From Clostridium sp. Marseille-Q2269 (GTDB lineage: Bacteria; Bacillota; Clostridia; Clostridiales; Clostridiaceae), in NCBI RefSeq assembly GCF_943736985.1, contig NZ_CALSFS010000005.1, forward strand, positions 186,001 to 250,000: a DNA stretch of 64,000 bases, written 5' to 3'. The position numbers and the translations under genes were made by a program. Below are positions 1 to 9,222 of this stretch, one piece after another. The notes under the pieces are model-generated. The model saw only the letters and a program-made list of their open reading frames with translations. It was not told where the DNA came from and did no database searches. Position 1 is the first letter of the stretch; every line of letters starts with the position of its first letter.

Positions 1-2015
1 GCACCAGATACCCTTACTTCTTTATCGAAATGAGCATTTTCCCAACTTGCAAAACCTACATGATTTGAAGATGTCCTATGATTTAAAGCACTAAACATTA
101 TATCCATACTATCTGTCCATTGCCTACCAAAATTAAGTCTCGAATTATCTCCCATATATCCGATATTCAAACCCGTAGACCATAATTGTAAACTTGCCAT
201 AACTGCATTATTAGCCGCCCAATACCAGTACATATTTCGTCTTACATCCATATTTTCAGATATTGTTATCGGTTGTCGAGTTGTATCTCTCTTAAAATAT
301 TTATCAAATGTAATATAAGCAAGGTAATTATCCTCACTTGGATTATAATAAGTTAAATTCATAATATAATCTTGAAAATGAGCAAATGACAAGCCCATTT
401 GTTGAGGCTCATCTAATTGGTAAGATGTATAAAACATGCCAACCTTACTATTGGCTTTCTTCCAATCATAAAAACTAAGATTCATATTTTCCATATCTAT
501 TGCTGGAAATCCTGTATTGTTATATGTTCTAAAGGCTCCACCGCCCAAGTCTATTTTTAAAGTACCATCTAAAGATTTTAATACACCAGCACTTATTAAG
601 TCCGCTGTAAATCCTTGGCCAGTTCCAAAGGTAGACCACTGCCACTCTCCGTTAGACATTTCTTTAGCTATCTGGAACCCCCTAGTACCAAGACACATTG
701 CTCCATAGGTTGGAGAATTTGTATCCCTATCCTCGAAAAAAACTGCTCTTTCCACTTGCGTTTCTGCACTATCTGCCATAGCTTTTAAAGTTGCCTTTGC
801 AGCATCTATAGGACCCCATATTACTTCACCTTTAACTTTCCCATCTGGTGTTGTTATAGAATCTATTTTATTTAGAGAATTACTTATATCTTTTTTAAAA
901 TTACCTAGCTCTACAGTATCGTTAATCCACGTATTTCCTAACTGTCTTTTAGTTGTTTTTATTACTTTAGCTTTTATATCTAAGTTTAATTTATTGTATC
1001 TTACTGTTACAGTGTCCCCAACTTCTACTTTCTCCAAAGATATATAATTCTTGTATTCTTCTGTTTTGCTAAGTTCTATAAAATCCACTTTGTAATTAAC
1101 TTCTGGAATATCTACTTTTTCTACTTCATAAAGTTCCTTAACTCTTAATCTTAATAGCCTTATTACATCATCTTTAGTAATATTGGTTTCTTTATTAACT
1201 TTTATATCTCCATAATGCACGTGCCTTACTTTGGGATGTGGATACATATCTATATTTGGACTATCTATATACTTTTCTGGGAGCATAATAACAGTATCAT
1301 TTTCATCAAGACCTGTGGGCATAATTCTTGTAATTACGTTATCTGTATTTAAATCTTCTTCTATACCTACTAAATTTTTACCACTTTGTATTAAGACACC
1401 TCTGTCATTTCCTCGGTTGTCCCATATACCTATACTAAAGTTATCCCTTACAATTTCTCCACCCCAGTTTTTTATAATGCCATCATCACCCATAATAGCA
1501 TCAACTGGATTTTTTCTTATAAAGTCCCTTGTGTTTGTTCCACCTAAATTACCAGTGGCGGTAAACTTGTGAGGGTATTGAGTTCTTTCTAAAATCCACC
1601 TTAATGCATCTAATCTATTCAAATTTGTTGGTCTTACATCTTCTAGGAAATTATCTGCTAAGTCATAGAAAATATGCCTACAATCAATAGTAATCATAGG
1701 CATATCACGGTTTATATTAAAAATTCTGAAAGGTTGTCCATTAGCATAAATTATATAACCTTTCTGTAAAAAGTAACTTTTAGGATGCAGATTCACATCT
1801 GTCCTAGTTCCTACTATTGTACTCTTATTAGTAATTACATTAACATTAGATTGTATTATACCTTTTACTATCTTGGGCTCTTCTATAGGATATTTAAAAG
1901 TAAGTGTATAAGCTCCATTCAACTCCTCCAAAATTTCTGCATCTATAGCGTTAGTTAATATGGTTACCCCATTGGTTGTAAAATCTGTGGCAGTAGGTTC
2001 AAATAATTTAATCAT
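1..2015 (-). CDS. Phage tail endopeptidase / minor structural protein (3' end cut by the window)
   Basis: At least 671 residues; the reading frame is open to base 1. The N-terminus begins MIKLFEPTATDFTTNGV, and the following half has the features of the prophage endopeptidase-tail / phage minor structural family (Tal, central tail tip protein): a beta-rich region with YTLTFKYPI and the RHIFYDLADN motif near residue 120. This protein caps the tail tip below the distal tail protein and helps in cell-wall contact or local degradation. Its start codon overlaps the stop of the upstream gene in the other frame (ATGA), as is usual in tail operons. The later part is probably receptor or wall interacting, but this is inference. 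Confidence 0.85.
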   Translation of the reverse strand, partial: MIKLFEPTATDFTTNGVTILTNAIDAEILEELNGAYTLTFKYPIEEPKIVKGIIQSNVNVITNKSTIVGTRTDVNLHPKSYFLQKGYIIYANGQPFRIFNINRDMPMITIDCRHIFYDLADNFLEDVRPTNLNRLDALRWILERTQYPHKFTATGNLGGTNTRDFIRKNPVDAIMGDDGIIKNWGGEIVRDNFSIGIWDNRGNDRGVLIQSGKNLVGIEEDLNTDNVITRIMPTGLDENDTVIMLPEKYIDSPNIDMYPHPKVRHVHYGDIKVNKETNITKDDVIRLLRLRVKELYEVEKVDIPEVNYKVDFIELSKTEEYKNYISLEKVEVGDTVTVRYNKLNLDIKAKVIKTTKRQLGNTWINDTVELGNFKKDISNSLNKIDSITTPDGKVKGEVIWGPIDAAKATLKAMADSAETQVERAVFFEDRDTNSPTYGAMCLGTRGFQIAKEMSNGEWQWSTFGTGQGFTADLISAGVLKSLDGTLKIDLGGGAFRTYNNTGFPAIDMENMNLSFYDWKKANSKVGMFYTSYQLDEPQQMGLSFAHFQDYIMNLTYYNPSEDNYLAYITFDKYFKRDTTRQPITISENMDVRRNMYWYWAANNAVMASLQLWSTGLNIGYMGDNSRLNFGRQWTDSMDIMFSALNHRTSSNHVGFASWENAHFDKEVRVSG

Positions 2016-2452
2016 TTTTTAATTCCCCAAGCTTGAAAATAAATTTTACGTGGTTGTTGTGGTACATCTCCAGTAAGCAGTCTTATATAAATATTGGTAT
2101 TGCTCACTGGAGATATTTGAACTGAACCTATCACAACTTTATTCTCCTCACTGCCACCCTCACCGTATTTAATCTGAGGATCTATATCAAATATTTCTTT
2201 AAAATAATTTTGCAATGCAATAGCTGCATAACCTCTCCCCACAACTGAATCAACAATACCAGTTATTCTTTGGATTCCATTGGGAAATTCAAGGAATGTA
2301 AATCCATCTTTTTTATAAACTTTCCAATCATTTTTTGTATAAATGTTCAATAATGAATTATCTACTTTAGCAATACCAGCTTCAATATTATTTAAATTAT
2401 CCGAATTTAGTGGTGTAAATCCGTCCACCCAATTCGTTCTTGTATAAGCCAT
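2012..2452 (-). CDS. Small tail/baseplate-associated phage protein
   Basis: 146 residues from an ATG at 2452 that has a GGAGGTGG ribosome binding site and overlaps the stop of the upstream gene (TAATG); a longer frame starting at 2506 is not preferred. The N-terminus YTRTNWVDGFTPLNSDNLNN is the kind of short 'W..G.tPlna.nLN.iE.gi' segment found at the start of many baseplate and tail-fibre proteins of Firmicute phages, usually thought to dock the protein to the baseplate. The remainder is not recognised. Position between distal tail protein and tail endopeptidase fits a tail tip component. Function is inferred from motif and context only. Confidence 0.6.
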   Translation of the reverse strand: MAYTRTNWVDGFTPLNSDNLNNIEAGIAKVDNSLLNIYTKNDWKVYKKDGFTFLEFPNGIQRITGIVDSVVGRGYAAIALQNYFKEIFDIDPQIKYGEGGSEENKVVIGSVQISPVSNTNIYIRLLTGDVPQQPRKIYFQAWGIKK

Positions 2453-3243
2453 TACAACCACCTCCAGTTTGGTTTTATCTCTAGTCTTTGAATTTTCCCC
2501 ATCCAAGATATTTTATTTATTCCTAGTTTGAAGGTTGGGAACTCTCCCTTCATATAGTTATTAAATAATTGTCCATCTCTGTAACAATCCATTATTTCAC
2601 TATCTATTGTTATGTGATTTTGTATATTTGTTAGATTAATTATATTATTATTTATGTTTAGATCTATATTTCCATATCCATAGATAGTTATAAGTGGAGC
2701 ACTTTCTACAGTGCCAGGATTAATTATCTCCATAGAATTACTTTCATTTATAACTGGTAACTTATTTACTTCTACTAAATTCCCACCACTATAATTAAGT
2801 GTAGCTAGTGGATGTATTACTTTGCTATTTCTAGTTACGTTATTTTCTGTTATTTTCATTATTGGACTATCATTTAAAGAGTAGCCAAAAGGCTGACAGT
2901 CAAATTGTACTATTCCACTATGAAATTTTTTTAATACTTGATCCAAAGCTATTTTATTAATTATTCTAGCTTTATAATATCTATCAGGCTCATTAGAGAA
3001 AATAACTTCTCCTGTCCCAGTTAACCATGTCTTTATATCATCAAAATTATTATTGAAATAATCGAACTCAACAGACTTAACTTCGCCCTCGTAATCATTA
3101 TCCGTTAAAGTTAAATCTCCACTTCTACCTGGAACAACTACCTTCTCTACCCTTAGTTCTGGGGTTGTCACATCTGGAAGGGATATAATTTTTAAACCTT
3201 TTTCGCTTGAATGTATACCCTTCCAAATAAAGCCATCTTCCAT
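2452..3243 (-). CDS. Phage distal tail protein (Dit / Sipho_tail family)
   Basis: 263 residues beginning MEDGFIWKGIHSSEKGL. The N-terminal pattern (g...gi.ss..gl.ii..p....p....e.v.vpGR.Gdlt) is typical of the phage tail family that forms the hexameric hub at the tail tip, joining tail tube and endopeptidase. The gene overlaps the tape measure stop by TAATG and carries GGAGGGG upstream. Length is normal for the family, whose N-terminal half makes the ring and C-terminal half the galectin-like domain. Position directly after the tape measure supports the call. Confidence 0.85.
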   Translation of the reverse strand: MEDGFIWKGIHSSEKGLKIISLPDVTTPELRVEKVVVPGRSGDLTLTDNDYEGEVKSVEFDYFNNNFDDIKTWLTGTGEVIFSNEPDRYYKARIINKIALDQVLKKFHSGIVQFDCQPFGYSLNDSPIMKITENNVTRNSKVIHPLATLNYSGGNLVEVNKLPVINESNSMEIINPGTVESAPLITIYGYGNIDLNINNNIINLTNIQNHITIDSEIMDCYRDGQLFNNYMKGEFPTFKLGINKISWMGKIQRLEIKPNWRWL

Positions 3244-6071
3244 TATACCCCTCCTCTTGCTAAGCTATTTTGCTTTCTACAAAATTCTATTTCTTCCATT
3301 AAAGCTGGCATATCCTTATCGGTTTTATTCTCAAAGTGTTCTATAGTAATATTTAATCCATTGTCGTTATTGTTTGTAACTGTTGAATTTGTTGTTGTAT
3401 TCCTACTTGCTACTACTCCTGCGGTTGTGGTTGCTACCTCATGGTCTACTGTCATTTGCATTTTAGAAACTAATGCAGATAGGTCTTTTTCCATAGATTT
3501 TTTTATATTTTCAGTTTCATTTTCAAATCCAACTCCAACACCTTGAGCCATATATTTACCCACTTGGTCTCTAAAAACTCTGGAAGGTGAATGTATACCT
3601 AGTGCAGATTTAGCACCATCTACAATTCTACTAAAGAATCCATTTACTTTATCTTTAATCCATCCGCCCATTCCAGTAATACCATTCCATACACCTTGAA
3701 CAATATTTTTACCTATGCTTACAAATTTAGAAGGTAGATTTTTAACTGCTTGAACTATATTATTTACCATATTACTTCCTGCCTCACGTGCTTTAGATGC
3801 TAAATTAACTGCAAATTGAGCTACTTTTTGTATTGTATTAGCTAACCACTGCCAAATTCTACTCGGTAGTGTAGTGAACCATTGAATAACTGCGTTTATA
3901 GCCCTTGTAGCACCATTAACCATATTTGTATATGTTTGTTGTCCCCAAGCTACTATTTTATTAATTGTATTAACTAACCAAGTCCATATTTTACCTGGTA
4001 ATGTAGCAAAGAAATTAACAACATTATTTATCCAAATAGGTACATTTGTAACAAGATAATTCCATGTATCTACTCCCCACTTAACTATTGTAGCTAAAGC
4101 ATAACCTAAGGCATAACCAATTTTATAAGGTAATTGTCCAAACCATTCCCCTATGTTGTTTATCCACTCTGGGATAGTGACTGTAAAGAAATTTACTATA
4201 GCATTCCACCCATCTACAAAAGCCTGTTTAATTGTAGCCCATAAATTAGAGAACCACTCGGGTATGTTACTAAAAAAATCTAATAACGATTGCCATGCTG
4301 CGGGTATATCTACAGTAAAGAAATTAACTATTCCGCCCCATACTGTTTTACAAGCATCTGCAATAGCATTCCATACCCCTATTATAAAGTTTCTAAAACC
4401 TTCATTCGTGTTCCAGAGAATTACCAACGCAGCTATAAATCCAATTACAGCCGCTGTAATTAATATAATTGGGTTAAGTCCTAGTACAGTATTAAAAGCT
4501 TGCAAAATAGGAGTTCCTTCCGCTATAGCTGAATAAAGCTTTTTAAAAGTACCAACGGCTTTACCTATTGTACTTGCTATTTTTAAAGTTAATAATGCAG
4601 CACCTATACCACCTATACCTGAAGCTATAAAGCTTGCATTATCCATAATCCATGCTAAAGCATTAATAATTTTAGGTAACCAATTTGCGCTCCCTTCGGC
4701 TATACTTGCAATCATTTTCCCAAAGCTTGATGCAAGTTTGTCTACACTTTCCCCTAATGCCCCATTACTAAGACTGCTAGATAATTTTTCTAAGGACTTT
4801 ATTACAGAATCTAACGATTCTCCAAAAGGTTTTTTAAATTTTTCAAACATGGTTATGCCTAAATCTACAATTCGATTTTTTATCATTTTCATTTTACTCT
4901 CAGTTGTAGCATACCTTGTTTCAGCCTCTTTTGTTAGCGCAATATTTTCATCCCATGCCTTTGTTCCTAGCTTTAAAGCGTCTGTGAATACATTCCCTGC
5001 ACCCGCAGCTCTTAAAAGAGCATCTCGCATACGGACTTCAGTAATCCCCATATTATCCAAAACACCAATTGCAGATTGCCCACTTTCTTGGCATTTCCCT
5101 AAACCTTGTATAAAAGCTATAATTGCGCCTGCTGCATCCTCTTTAAAAGCCTTTTGAAATTCGCTAGAACTCATCCCAGCTACCTTGGCAAATTGGTTTA
5201 ATCCTTCTCCGCCTTTTTCTACTGCAAGTTGCATATCAACCATAACTTTAGAAAAAGCACTTCCACCAGCTTCAGCTTCAATTCCTACAGAACTAAGCGC
5301 ACCAGCAAAACTCATAATTTGTGCTTCGCTCATACCGACTTGGTGGCCTGCGCCCGCAAGTCTTAAACCCATAGCTGTTATTTCACTTTCAGTTGTAGCA
5401 AGATTATTTCCCAATGCTACAATAACGCTACCGAGTCGGTTAAATTCAGTCTGTGGCATCTGTGTAATGTTAGCTAATCTCGCAAGAGAAGTTGCTGCTT
5501 CTTCACTGCTCATATTCGTACTATCACCAAGCATAACCATGGATTTAGTAAAGCCCTCTATATTCTCTACTTTTATACCCAGTTGCCCAGCTGCTTCAGC
5601 AACACCAGCTATTTCACTAGCACTTTCAGGCATAGATTTAGCCATATTCCTAATTGCTTTTTCTAATTGTGCGAATTGAGTTTCGGTGCCATCTACTGTT
5701 TTTCTAACGCCAGTAAAGGCGCTTTCAAAATCTACACCGGTTTTAATCGCAAATGTCCCTATAGCCCCCATAGTTGTTCCTACAGTTGCAACCACAGTTG
5801 CTATACCTTTCAACCCTTTATTAGCTATAGTGTTCATCTTTTCAGCTGATTGTTGCCAATTATTAGCGGTGTTATTACCTTGTTTAGCAGAATCTCGCTC
5901 AATCTCACTCCACGCCTTTTTAAAAGATTCAGACGCGGACATACCTTGTTTTCGATATTCAGCTGCTAATTTAGCAGCTTGAGATTTAGCACTTTTAGTA
6001 GCTTCATCCATACCTTTTTTAATTCCGCTATTATCTACTTCCGTATCAATTATGATTTTACCATCTGCCAT
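3243..6071 (-). CDS. Phage tail tape measure protein (TP901 family)
   Basis: 942 residues. The N-terminus is helical and charged; residues about 95-430 match the TP901 tape measure core (repeated SASEIAGVAEAAGQLG, alternating small residues); residues about 480-560 are hydrophobic and could cross a membrane; residues about 560-760 hold repeated Trp-rich segments (W..I...F..LP..IW.W); a GIHSPSRVF motif lies about 115 residues from the end. The protein sets tail length and is ejected during DNA delivery. At roughly 1.5 angstrom per residue it predicts a tail near 140 nm, an estimate only. Confidence 0.93.
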   Translation of the reverse strand: MADGKIIIDTEVDNSGIKKGMDEATKSAKSQAAKLAAEYRKQGMSASESFKKAWSEIERDSAKQGNNTANNWQQSAEKMNTIANKGLKGIATVVATVGTTMGAIGTFAIKTGVDFESAFTGVRKTVDGTETQFAQLEKAIRNMAKSMPESASEIAGVAEAAGQLGIKVENIEGFTKSMVMLGDSTNMSSEEAATSLARLANITQMPQTEFNRLGSVIVALGNNLATTESEITAMGLRLAGAGHQVGMSEAQIMSFAGALSSVGIEAEAGGSAFSKVMVDMQLAVEKGGEGLNQFAKVAGMSSSEFQKAFKEDAAGAIIAFIQGLGKCQESGQSAIGVLDNMGITEVRMRDALLRAAGAGNVFTDALKLGTKAWDENIALTKEAETRYATTESKMKMIKNRIVDLGITMFEKFKKPFGESLDSVIKSLEKLSSSLSNGALGESVDKLASSFGKMIASIAEGSANWLPKIINALAWIMDNASFIASGIGGIGAALLTLKIASTIGKAVGTFKKLYSAIAEGTPILQAFNTVLGLNPIILITAAVIGFIAALVILWNTNEGFRNFIIGVWNAIADACKTVWGGIVNFFTVDIPAAWQSLLDFFSNIPEWFSNLWATIKQAFVDGWNAIVNFFTVTIPEWINNIGEWFGQLPYKIGYALGYALATIVKWGVDTWNYLVTNVPIWINNVVNFFATLPGKIWTWLVNTINKIVAWGQQTYTNMVNGATRAINAVIQWFTTLPSRIWQWLANTIQKVAQFAVNLASKAREAGSNMVNNIVQAVKNLPSKFVSIGKNIVQGVWNGITGMGGWIKDKVNGFFSRIVDGAKSALGIHSPSRVFRDQVGKYMAQGVGVGFENETENIKKSMEKDLSALVSKMQMTVDHEVATTTAGVVASRNTTTNSTVTNNNDNGLNITIEHFENKTDKDMPALMEEIEFCRKQNSLARGGV

Positions 6072-6122
6072 TTTTTCACCTGCTTTTTATATAAAATAAA
6101 AAAGACAGGCTCACTCACTACT

Positions 6123-6269
6123 CTATGGTGTGGTTTGGCTCTGTTCTTTGCTCAATTCCAATTTAATTATTTTCTTACATCTAACACATTTTATTTCGCC
6201 TTTAATATAATCAGCCTTCAAAAGCAACTGATTACAGTCAGGGCATCTTATTTCTTCAATATTAATCAC
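6123..6269 (-). CDS. Com-like small zinc finger protein
   Basis: 48 residues, read as V-I-N-I-E-E-I-R-C-P-D-C and later C-V-R-C: two CxxC pairs (residues 9/12 and 28/31) making one zinc finger, as in the Mu Com family of translational regulators. It sits between the tape measure and a terminator. In-frame starts are a GTG at 6269 that lies within the Shine-Dalgarno stretch (GAGGTG) or, at better spacing, an ATT at 6260; no ATG exists. Mu Com activates mom translation by binding mRNA; there is no mom-like gene in view, so the role here is unknown. Other zinc ribbons are possible. Confidence 0.6.
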   Translation of the reverse strand: MINIEEIRCPDCNQLLLKADYIKGEIKCVRCKKIIKLELSKEQSQTTP

Positions 6270-6272
6270 CTC

Positions 6273-6298
6273 AAAAAAACACCTACTAATGTAAGTGT
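6273..6298 (-). terminator. Intrinsic terminator after the small membrane protein gene
   Basis: On the - strand an 8-bp stem (ACACTTAC pairing with GTAGGTGT, one G-U) closes an ATTA loop and is followed by seven T. It lies downstream of the gene at 6342-6971 and before the Com-like gene, inside the late operon. Confidence 0.75.
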
Positions 6299-6341
6299 CT
6301 TTATTTTTTATAAATATATTATTTAATTATTCTAATTAATT

Positions 6342-6971
6342 TTATGAAGTTACTATTTGAAGCATTGATAATATTTTCTCAGCAATTTCGTATGAAGTTC
6401 TATAAACAAATGTGTCAATTTTTGTAGGGGTTGTTATTATATTTATATATAAATTAGGATTGTTCATATCCTTTACTACAAGTTTTATTTTTAGCCCGCT
6501 TACACTTGTTATACTCTTTTTCTTACCTGTAGCTCCACCTACAATGGCTCCTACTCCTCCAAACAAAACTCCACCTGCAACAGCTCTCCCTAAGCCACCT
6601 TTAGTTACAACTGTTTTCCCATTTTCAATTAATTCAAAGTCCAAAACATCTGAATAATTCACTATTTTAGGATTAAATTTCGGTGATATTAGCATCTGTT
6701 TTGTATTATCATTAAATTTTATATAGCCATTAACTTCACTAGTTGAAACAAAGTCTTCGACTTCTTTTGGGTGCCCACCTTCAATCGAAGACTTTTTAAA
6801 ATTTTTAGAAACCATTATCACCACTGTCCCAAACCCTAACACAATTATTCCAACTGGTGGGAAAGCTATAGTTAAAAATATACCTAAAATTGCAAAGATT
6901 ATTCCTACTACCAAATACACTTTAGAATATAATTTATATTGTTTTTTAGAATATGTTGTTCCCGCCTTCAT
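6342..6971 (-). CDS. Small membrane protein, probable lysogeny-expressed cargo gene
   Basis: 209 residues, not recognised as a structural phage protein. Two hydrophobic segments near residues 18-36 and 38-56 are followed by a soluble part with a Gly-rich stretch (GRAVAGGVLFGGVGAIVGG, about 128-146) and a C-terminal beta-rich region resembling proteins that carry bacterial PH-like or SHOCT-type tails. It interrupts the tail genes, between the Gp15-like gene and the Com-like gene. It has its own promoter-like sequence (7004-7033), a strong ribosome binding site (GGGGAGG) and its own terminator (6273-6298), so it may be expressed in the lysogen. Host-protective or envelope function is a guess. 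Confidence 0.65.
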   Translation of the reverse strand: MKAGTTYSKKQYKLYSKVYLVVGIIFAILGIFLTIAFPPVGIIVLGFGTVVIMVSKNFKKSSIEGGHPKEVEDFVSTSEVNGYIKFNDNTKQMLISPKFNPKIVNYSDVLDFELIENGKTVVTKGGLGRAVAGGVLFGGVGAIVGGATGKKKSITSVSGLKIKLVVKDMNNPNLYINIITTPTKIDTFVYRTSYEIAEKILSMLQIVTS

Positions 6972-7003
6972 AGCATGACCTCCCCATATATAATATATTA
7001 TAT

Positions 7004-7033
7004 ATTATATATTATAAGAGGAATACATTACAA
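7004..7033 (-). promoter_or_regulatory. Candidate sigma-A promoter for the cargo gene at 6342-6971
   Basis: TTGTAA and TATAAT are separated by 18 bp on the - strand. The -35 overlaps the stop codon of the upstream tail gene and further TATAAT-like steps follow in the AT-rich spacer, so the exact start is uncertain. Confidence 0.5.
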
Positions 7034-7621
7034 TACTTTACTAACATCTCCACCATTTAGTAATATGTTATTTATTTCTTCTAATTTATCTTTCTCGTCT
7101 TTGGCAATTGGAATCTTGTATAGCTCTTGCATTTTCCTATAATAATTTTTCTCCTCTTTATCTTTTATTTTAGATAAATCCATACTTCTATATCCCATTA
7201 TTTTAACTATCTCATTATCTTCTTTAAGAGCTTTAAACATAGCTTTAAATTTCCACCAATGTAAATACTCTATATCTTGCAAATCTACACTATACTGATC
7301 TAGGAAAGCACTATAAATATAGTCATCATCAAAATTGAAACTATAGATTTGCGTACTTTTCCCTTTTCCAGTACCTTTAGATGCTATTATATCTTTTCCA
7401 CATCTATAAAACCATAGCATCTGTTCAACTGCCCCATTAATATTACTTGGTATAACAGGATAATAGAGTTGTAACGCTTGTACGATCTTATCTTCTTCAC
7501 TTAGTTTATTATCTTGCATTAAAAGTTCAAAGAGTATGGACACTCTAAAATTAGAATCAATCTCATACTCCTTATTATCTATTTCAACCGTAGTTGGAAC
7601 TAAATCTATTAGCATATTCAT
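7028..7621 (-). CDS. Phage Gp15-like protein (probable tail assembly protein)
   Basis: 197 residues beginning MNMLIDLVPTTVEIDNKEYE; the arrangement '...l.p..v.i.g..Y.I..dFR..i.fe.l..d..ls...k...al.lfy', a Trp-Phe-Tyr segment (MLWFYRCGKD) and a late 'YLHWWKFKAMF' block match the bacteriophage Gp15 family. The gene lies between the tail tube region and the tape measure, where tail assembly chaperones are found, and abuts the next upstream gene with an ATG/stop overlap. The family's exact role is inferred from position. Confidence 0.8.
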   Translation of the reverse strand: MNMLIDLVPTTVEIDNKEYEIDSNFRVSILFELLMQDNKLSEEDKIVQALQLYYPVIPSNINGAVEQMLWFYRCGKDIIASKGTGKGKSTQIYSFNFDDDYIYSAFLDQYSVDLQDIEYLHWWKFKAMFKALKEDNEIVKIMGYRSMDLSKIKDKEEKNYYRKMQELYKIPIAKDEKDKLEEINNILLNGGDVSKVL

Positions 7622-7965
7622 TATTTTTTCTTTCTTCTCTGTGCTCTATTAGGGGAATATTTATTAGCTATCTTTTCAACTTCTTCATTTGTTGCATTTA
7701 CTTCTGTTATAAGTTCATCAAAGGCTTTTAAACATGTCAATAGATTAACTTTATTGCCAAAAACCTTTTTATCTGTACCTTCACCAAATAGATCATTAAA
7801 AATATTAAATATAGCATTGCATTGAGTTCTAACACTCTCAGTTATTGTCATACCTTTTACTTTTTCAGCAATTCCGTCAATCCCCTTAATTGCTTTTTCA
7901 TACTTTTCAGCAACCTCTAAATCTAGTATATCTAAATCTTCTAATTCTACATTATTAATTATCAC
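7621..7965 (-). CDS. Phage tail assembly chaperone-like protein
   Basis: 114 residues, mainly helical, starting MIINNVELEDLDILDLEVAEKY. Proteins of this size and pattern stand directly after the tail tube gene in many Firmicute siphoviruses and, with the Gp15-like protein downstream, occupy the place of the gpG/gpGT-type tail chaperones that load the tape measure. A Lys/Arg tail (RAQRRKKK) ends the protein. I see no slippery heptamer that would fuse it to the downstream gene, and the two overlap only by start and stop codons. Family assignment is by context and similarity from memory. Confidence 0.6.
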   Translation of the reverse strand: MIINNVELEDLDILDLEVAEKYEKAIKGIDGIAEKVKGMTITESVRTQCNAIFNIFNDLFGEGTDKKVFGNKVNLLTCLKAFDELITEVNATNEEVEKIANKYSPNRAQRRKKK

Positions 7966-8455
7966 TTACTACCACTCCTTTCGGTGTAAATCCTTCGGTA
8001 AATGTTTTAGTCTTTATGTCGAATGTACCTAACATTGGATCACTTATACCTAAGAAAGAACCGCTTATTCCTAAATCTCCGTCATTATCCTCAAAGGAAT
8101 CTACAGAAACTGCTACTTTTATTTTTCTAGCTCTATAACTTCCTTCTGTAGTTCCAGGCTTATCCAAATCTACAATTAAATAATCTGTTTCTGTATCAGG
8201 TCCTGTTTTTTGCATTTCTCCGATTTCTCTTATATATTCAATAGCTTTTTCGCTATTTATTTGATCCGCAGTAAATTCACTTCCCCATTCATAGCCAGTA
8301 ATACTTTGACTTGCACTAGATTGGTTAATATATCTTTTAGATGTTGTTTGTGCAGATGGGCTCTCATTAAGCTCTGTGAATCCAGCACCTAGTAATTCAA
8401 ATTCACCTGTTACTTCTAAATAATTAGCTTGTATTTTTCTTTTTCTAACTGCCAA
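7955..8455 (-). CDS. Phage major tail (tube) protein
   Basis: 166 residues beginning MAVRKRKIQANYLEVTGEFELLGAGFTELNESPSA. The sequence contains the usual tail-tube features: an early segment fixing a peptide loop (SKRYINQSSASQSITGYEW) and beta-strand rich C-terminal half ending in a 'DIKTKTFTEGF' hairpin. Tube proteins polymerise around the tape measure and form most of the tail. It lies between the tail terminator gene and tail chaperone genes, overlapping the latter by 11 bases. Confidence rests on position plus overall pattern. Confidence 0.78.
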   Translation of the reverse strand: MAVRKRKIQANYLEVTGEFELLGAGFTELNESPSAQTTSKRYINQSSASQSITGYEWGSEFTADQINSEKAIEYIREIGEMQKTGPDTETDYLIVDLDKPGTTEGSYRARKIKVAVSVDSFEDNDGDLGISGSFLGISDPMLGTFDIKTKTFTEGFTPKGVVVSDN

Positions 8456-8881
8456 TTATATCATTCCTTTCTTAAAATATTTTAATTTAAGCTGTATTTG
8501 AAATTGAGCAGTGTCTTCCGTAACTGCAAAAGCATAGCCAGTGCTAGTAACTTTAATTTCTAAAGGTTCTAAGTTATTTTCCAGCACTGGCAATATATTA
8601 TTATTTTCAATCCAATCAGCAAATTTTTCATAAAATCCGCTATTATCTATATTCTGTAATACATCTGCTCCATAAGGTTCTCTAGATGTAAATATAAAAG
8701 CATATTGCCTTACACTATCTCCATTAACATACTTCTTTATAATAGGCTCTATTGGGATTTCTTCTATAGAGTAAGTATCTGTATTAGGTTCTAAATAATT
8801 TACATTAACTTTTATAGCATTGTTAAAGGTATCTAAATAGGGACATTTTCTTATATAATTTCTTAAAGAATCTATTATCAT
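8456..8881 (-). CDS. Phage minor capsid / tail terminator protein
   Basis: 141 residues beginning MIIDSLRNYIRKCPYLDTF. The pattern of a short N-terminal helix, then 'YSIEEIPIEPIIKKYVNGDSVRQYAFIFTSREPYG' and a central 'FADWIEN' segment matches the minor capsid family that works as tail terminator or tail completion protein, closing the tail top for head joining. It overlaps the upstream gene by 4 bases and abuts the tail tube gene, consistent with connector to tail order. Confidence 0.75.
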   Translation of the reverse strand: MIIDSLRNYIRKCPYLDTFNNAIKVNVNYLEPNTDTYSIEEIPIEPIIKKYVNGDSVRQYAFIFTSREPYGADVLQNIDNSGFYEKFADWIENNNILPVLENNLEPLEIKVTSTGYAFAVTEDTAQFQIQLKLKYFKKGMI

Positions 8882-9222
8882 TTACTTCTACCTCCAACAA
8901 ATTCAGCTATAGTTTTTATAATAATATCTCCTTTATCACTCCACATTCTTTTATCCCAATACTTACCCCTTAAAGCTCCTCTATTGCCACCTTTATTGCT
9001 GTAATATTGCTTAGCAGCATAAGGAGCATTATAAATTATTTTATCTGTTTTTAACTCAACACTCATATCTTTTAATCTACCAGTAAGAAATGGTACATAG
9101 TTATTACATTCTTTGGCCACTTCTTTAGTAAACTTAACCTGTGCTTGACCATTTTTATTTAAATATCTTTTTAATAAAATTTTTTGCGTCTTATCAATTT
9201 GTACTCTAACTGTAGTGGACAT
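8878..9222 (-). CDS. Phage minor capsid protein (HK97 gp10-like connector)
   Basis: 114 residues. 'VKFTKEVAKECNNYVPFLTGRLKDM' followed by 'NAPYAAKQYYSNKG' is the signature of the minor capsid 2 / gp10-type head-tail joining family: a helix, a P...TG.L turn, a beta strand, and an APYA.. segment. The protein contributes to the head-tail interface. It overlaps its neighbours at both ends by start and stop codons, as in a tightly coupled connector module. Confidence 0.8.
   Translation of the reverse strand: MSTTVRVQIDKTQKILLKRYLNKNGQAQVKFTKEVAKECNNYVPFLTGRLKDMSVELKTDKIIYNAPYAAKQYYSNKGGNRGALRGKYWDKRMWSDKGDIIIKTIAEFVGGRSK

Noticed and set aside
1231-1572. 113-codon + strand frame inside the tail endopeptidase gene
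   Set aside because: It is the complement of a clearly coding phage gene, has no ribosome binding site and no family features; the same holds for the many + strand frames inside the tape measure and primase-helicase genes.
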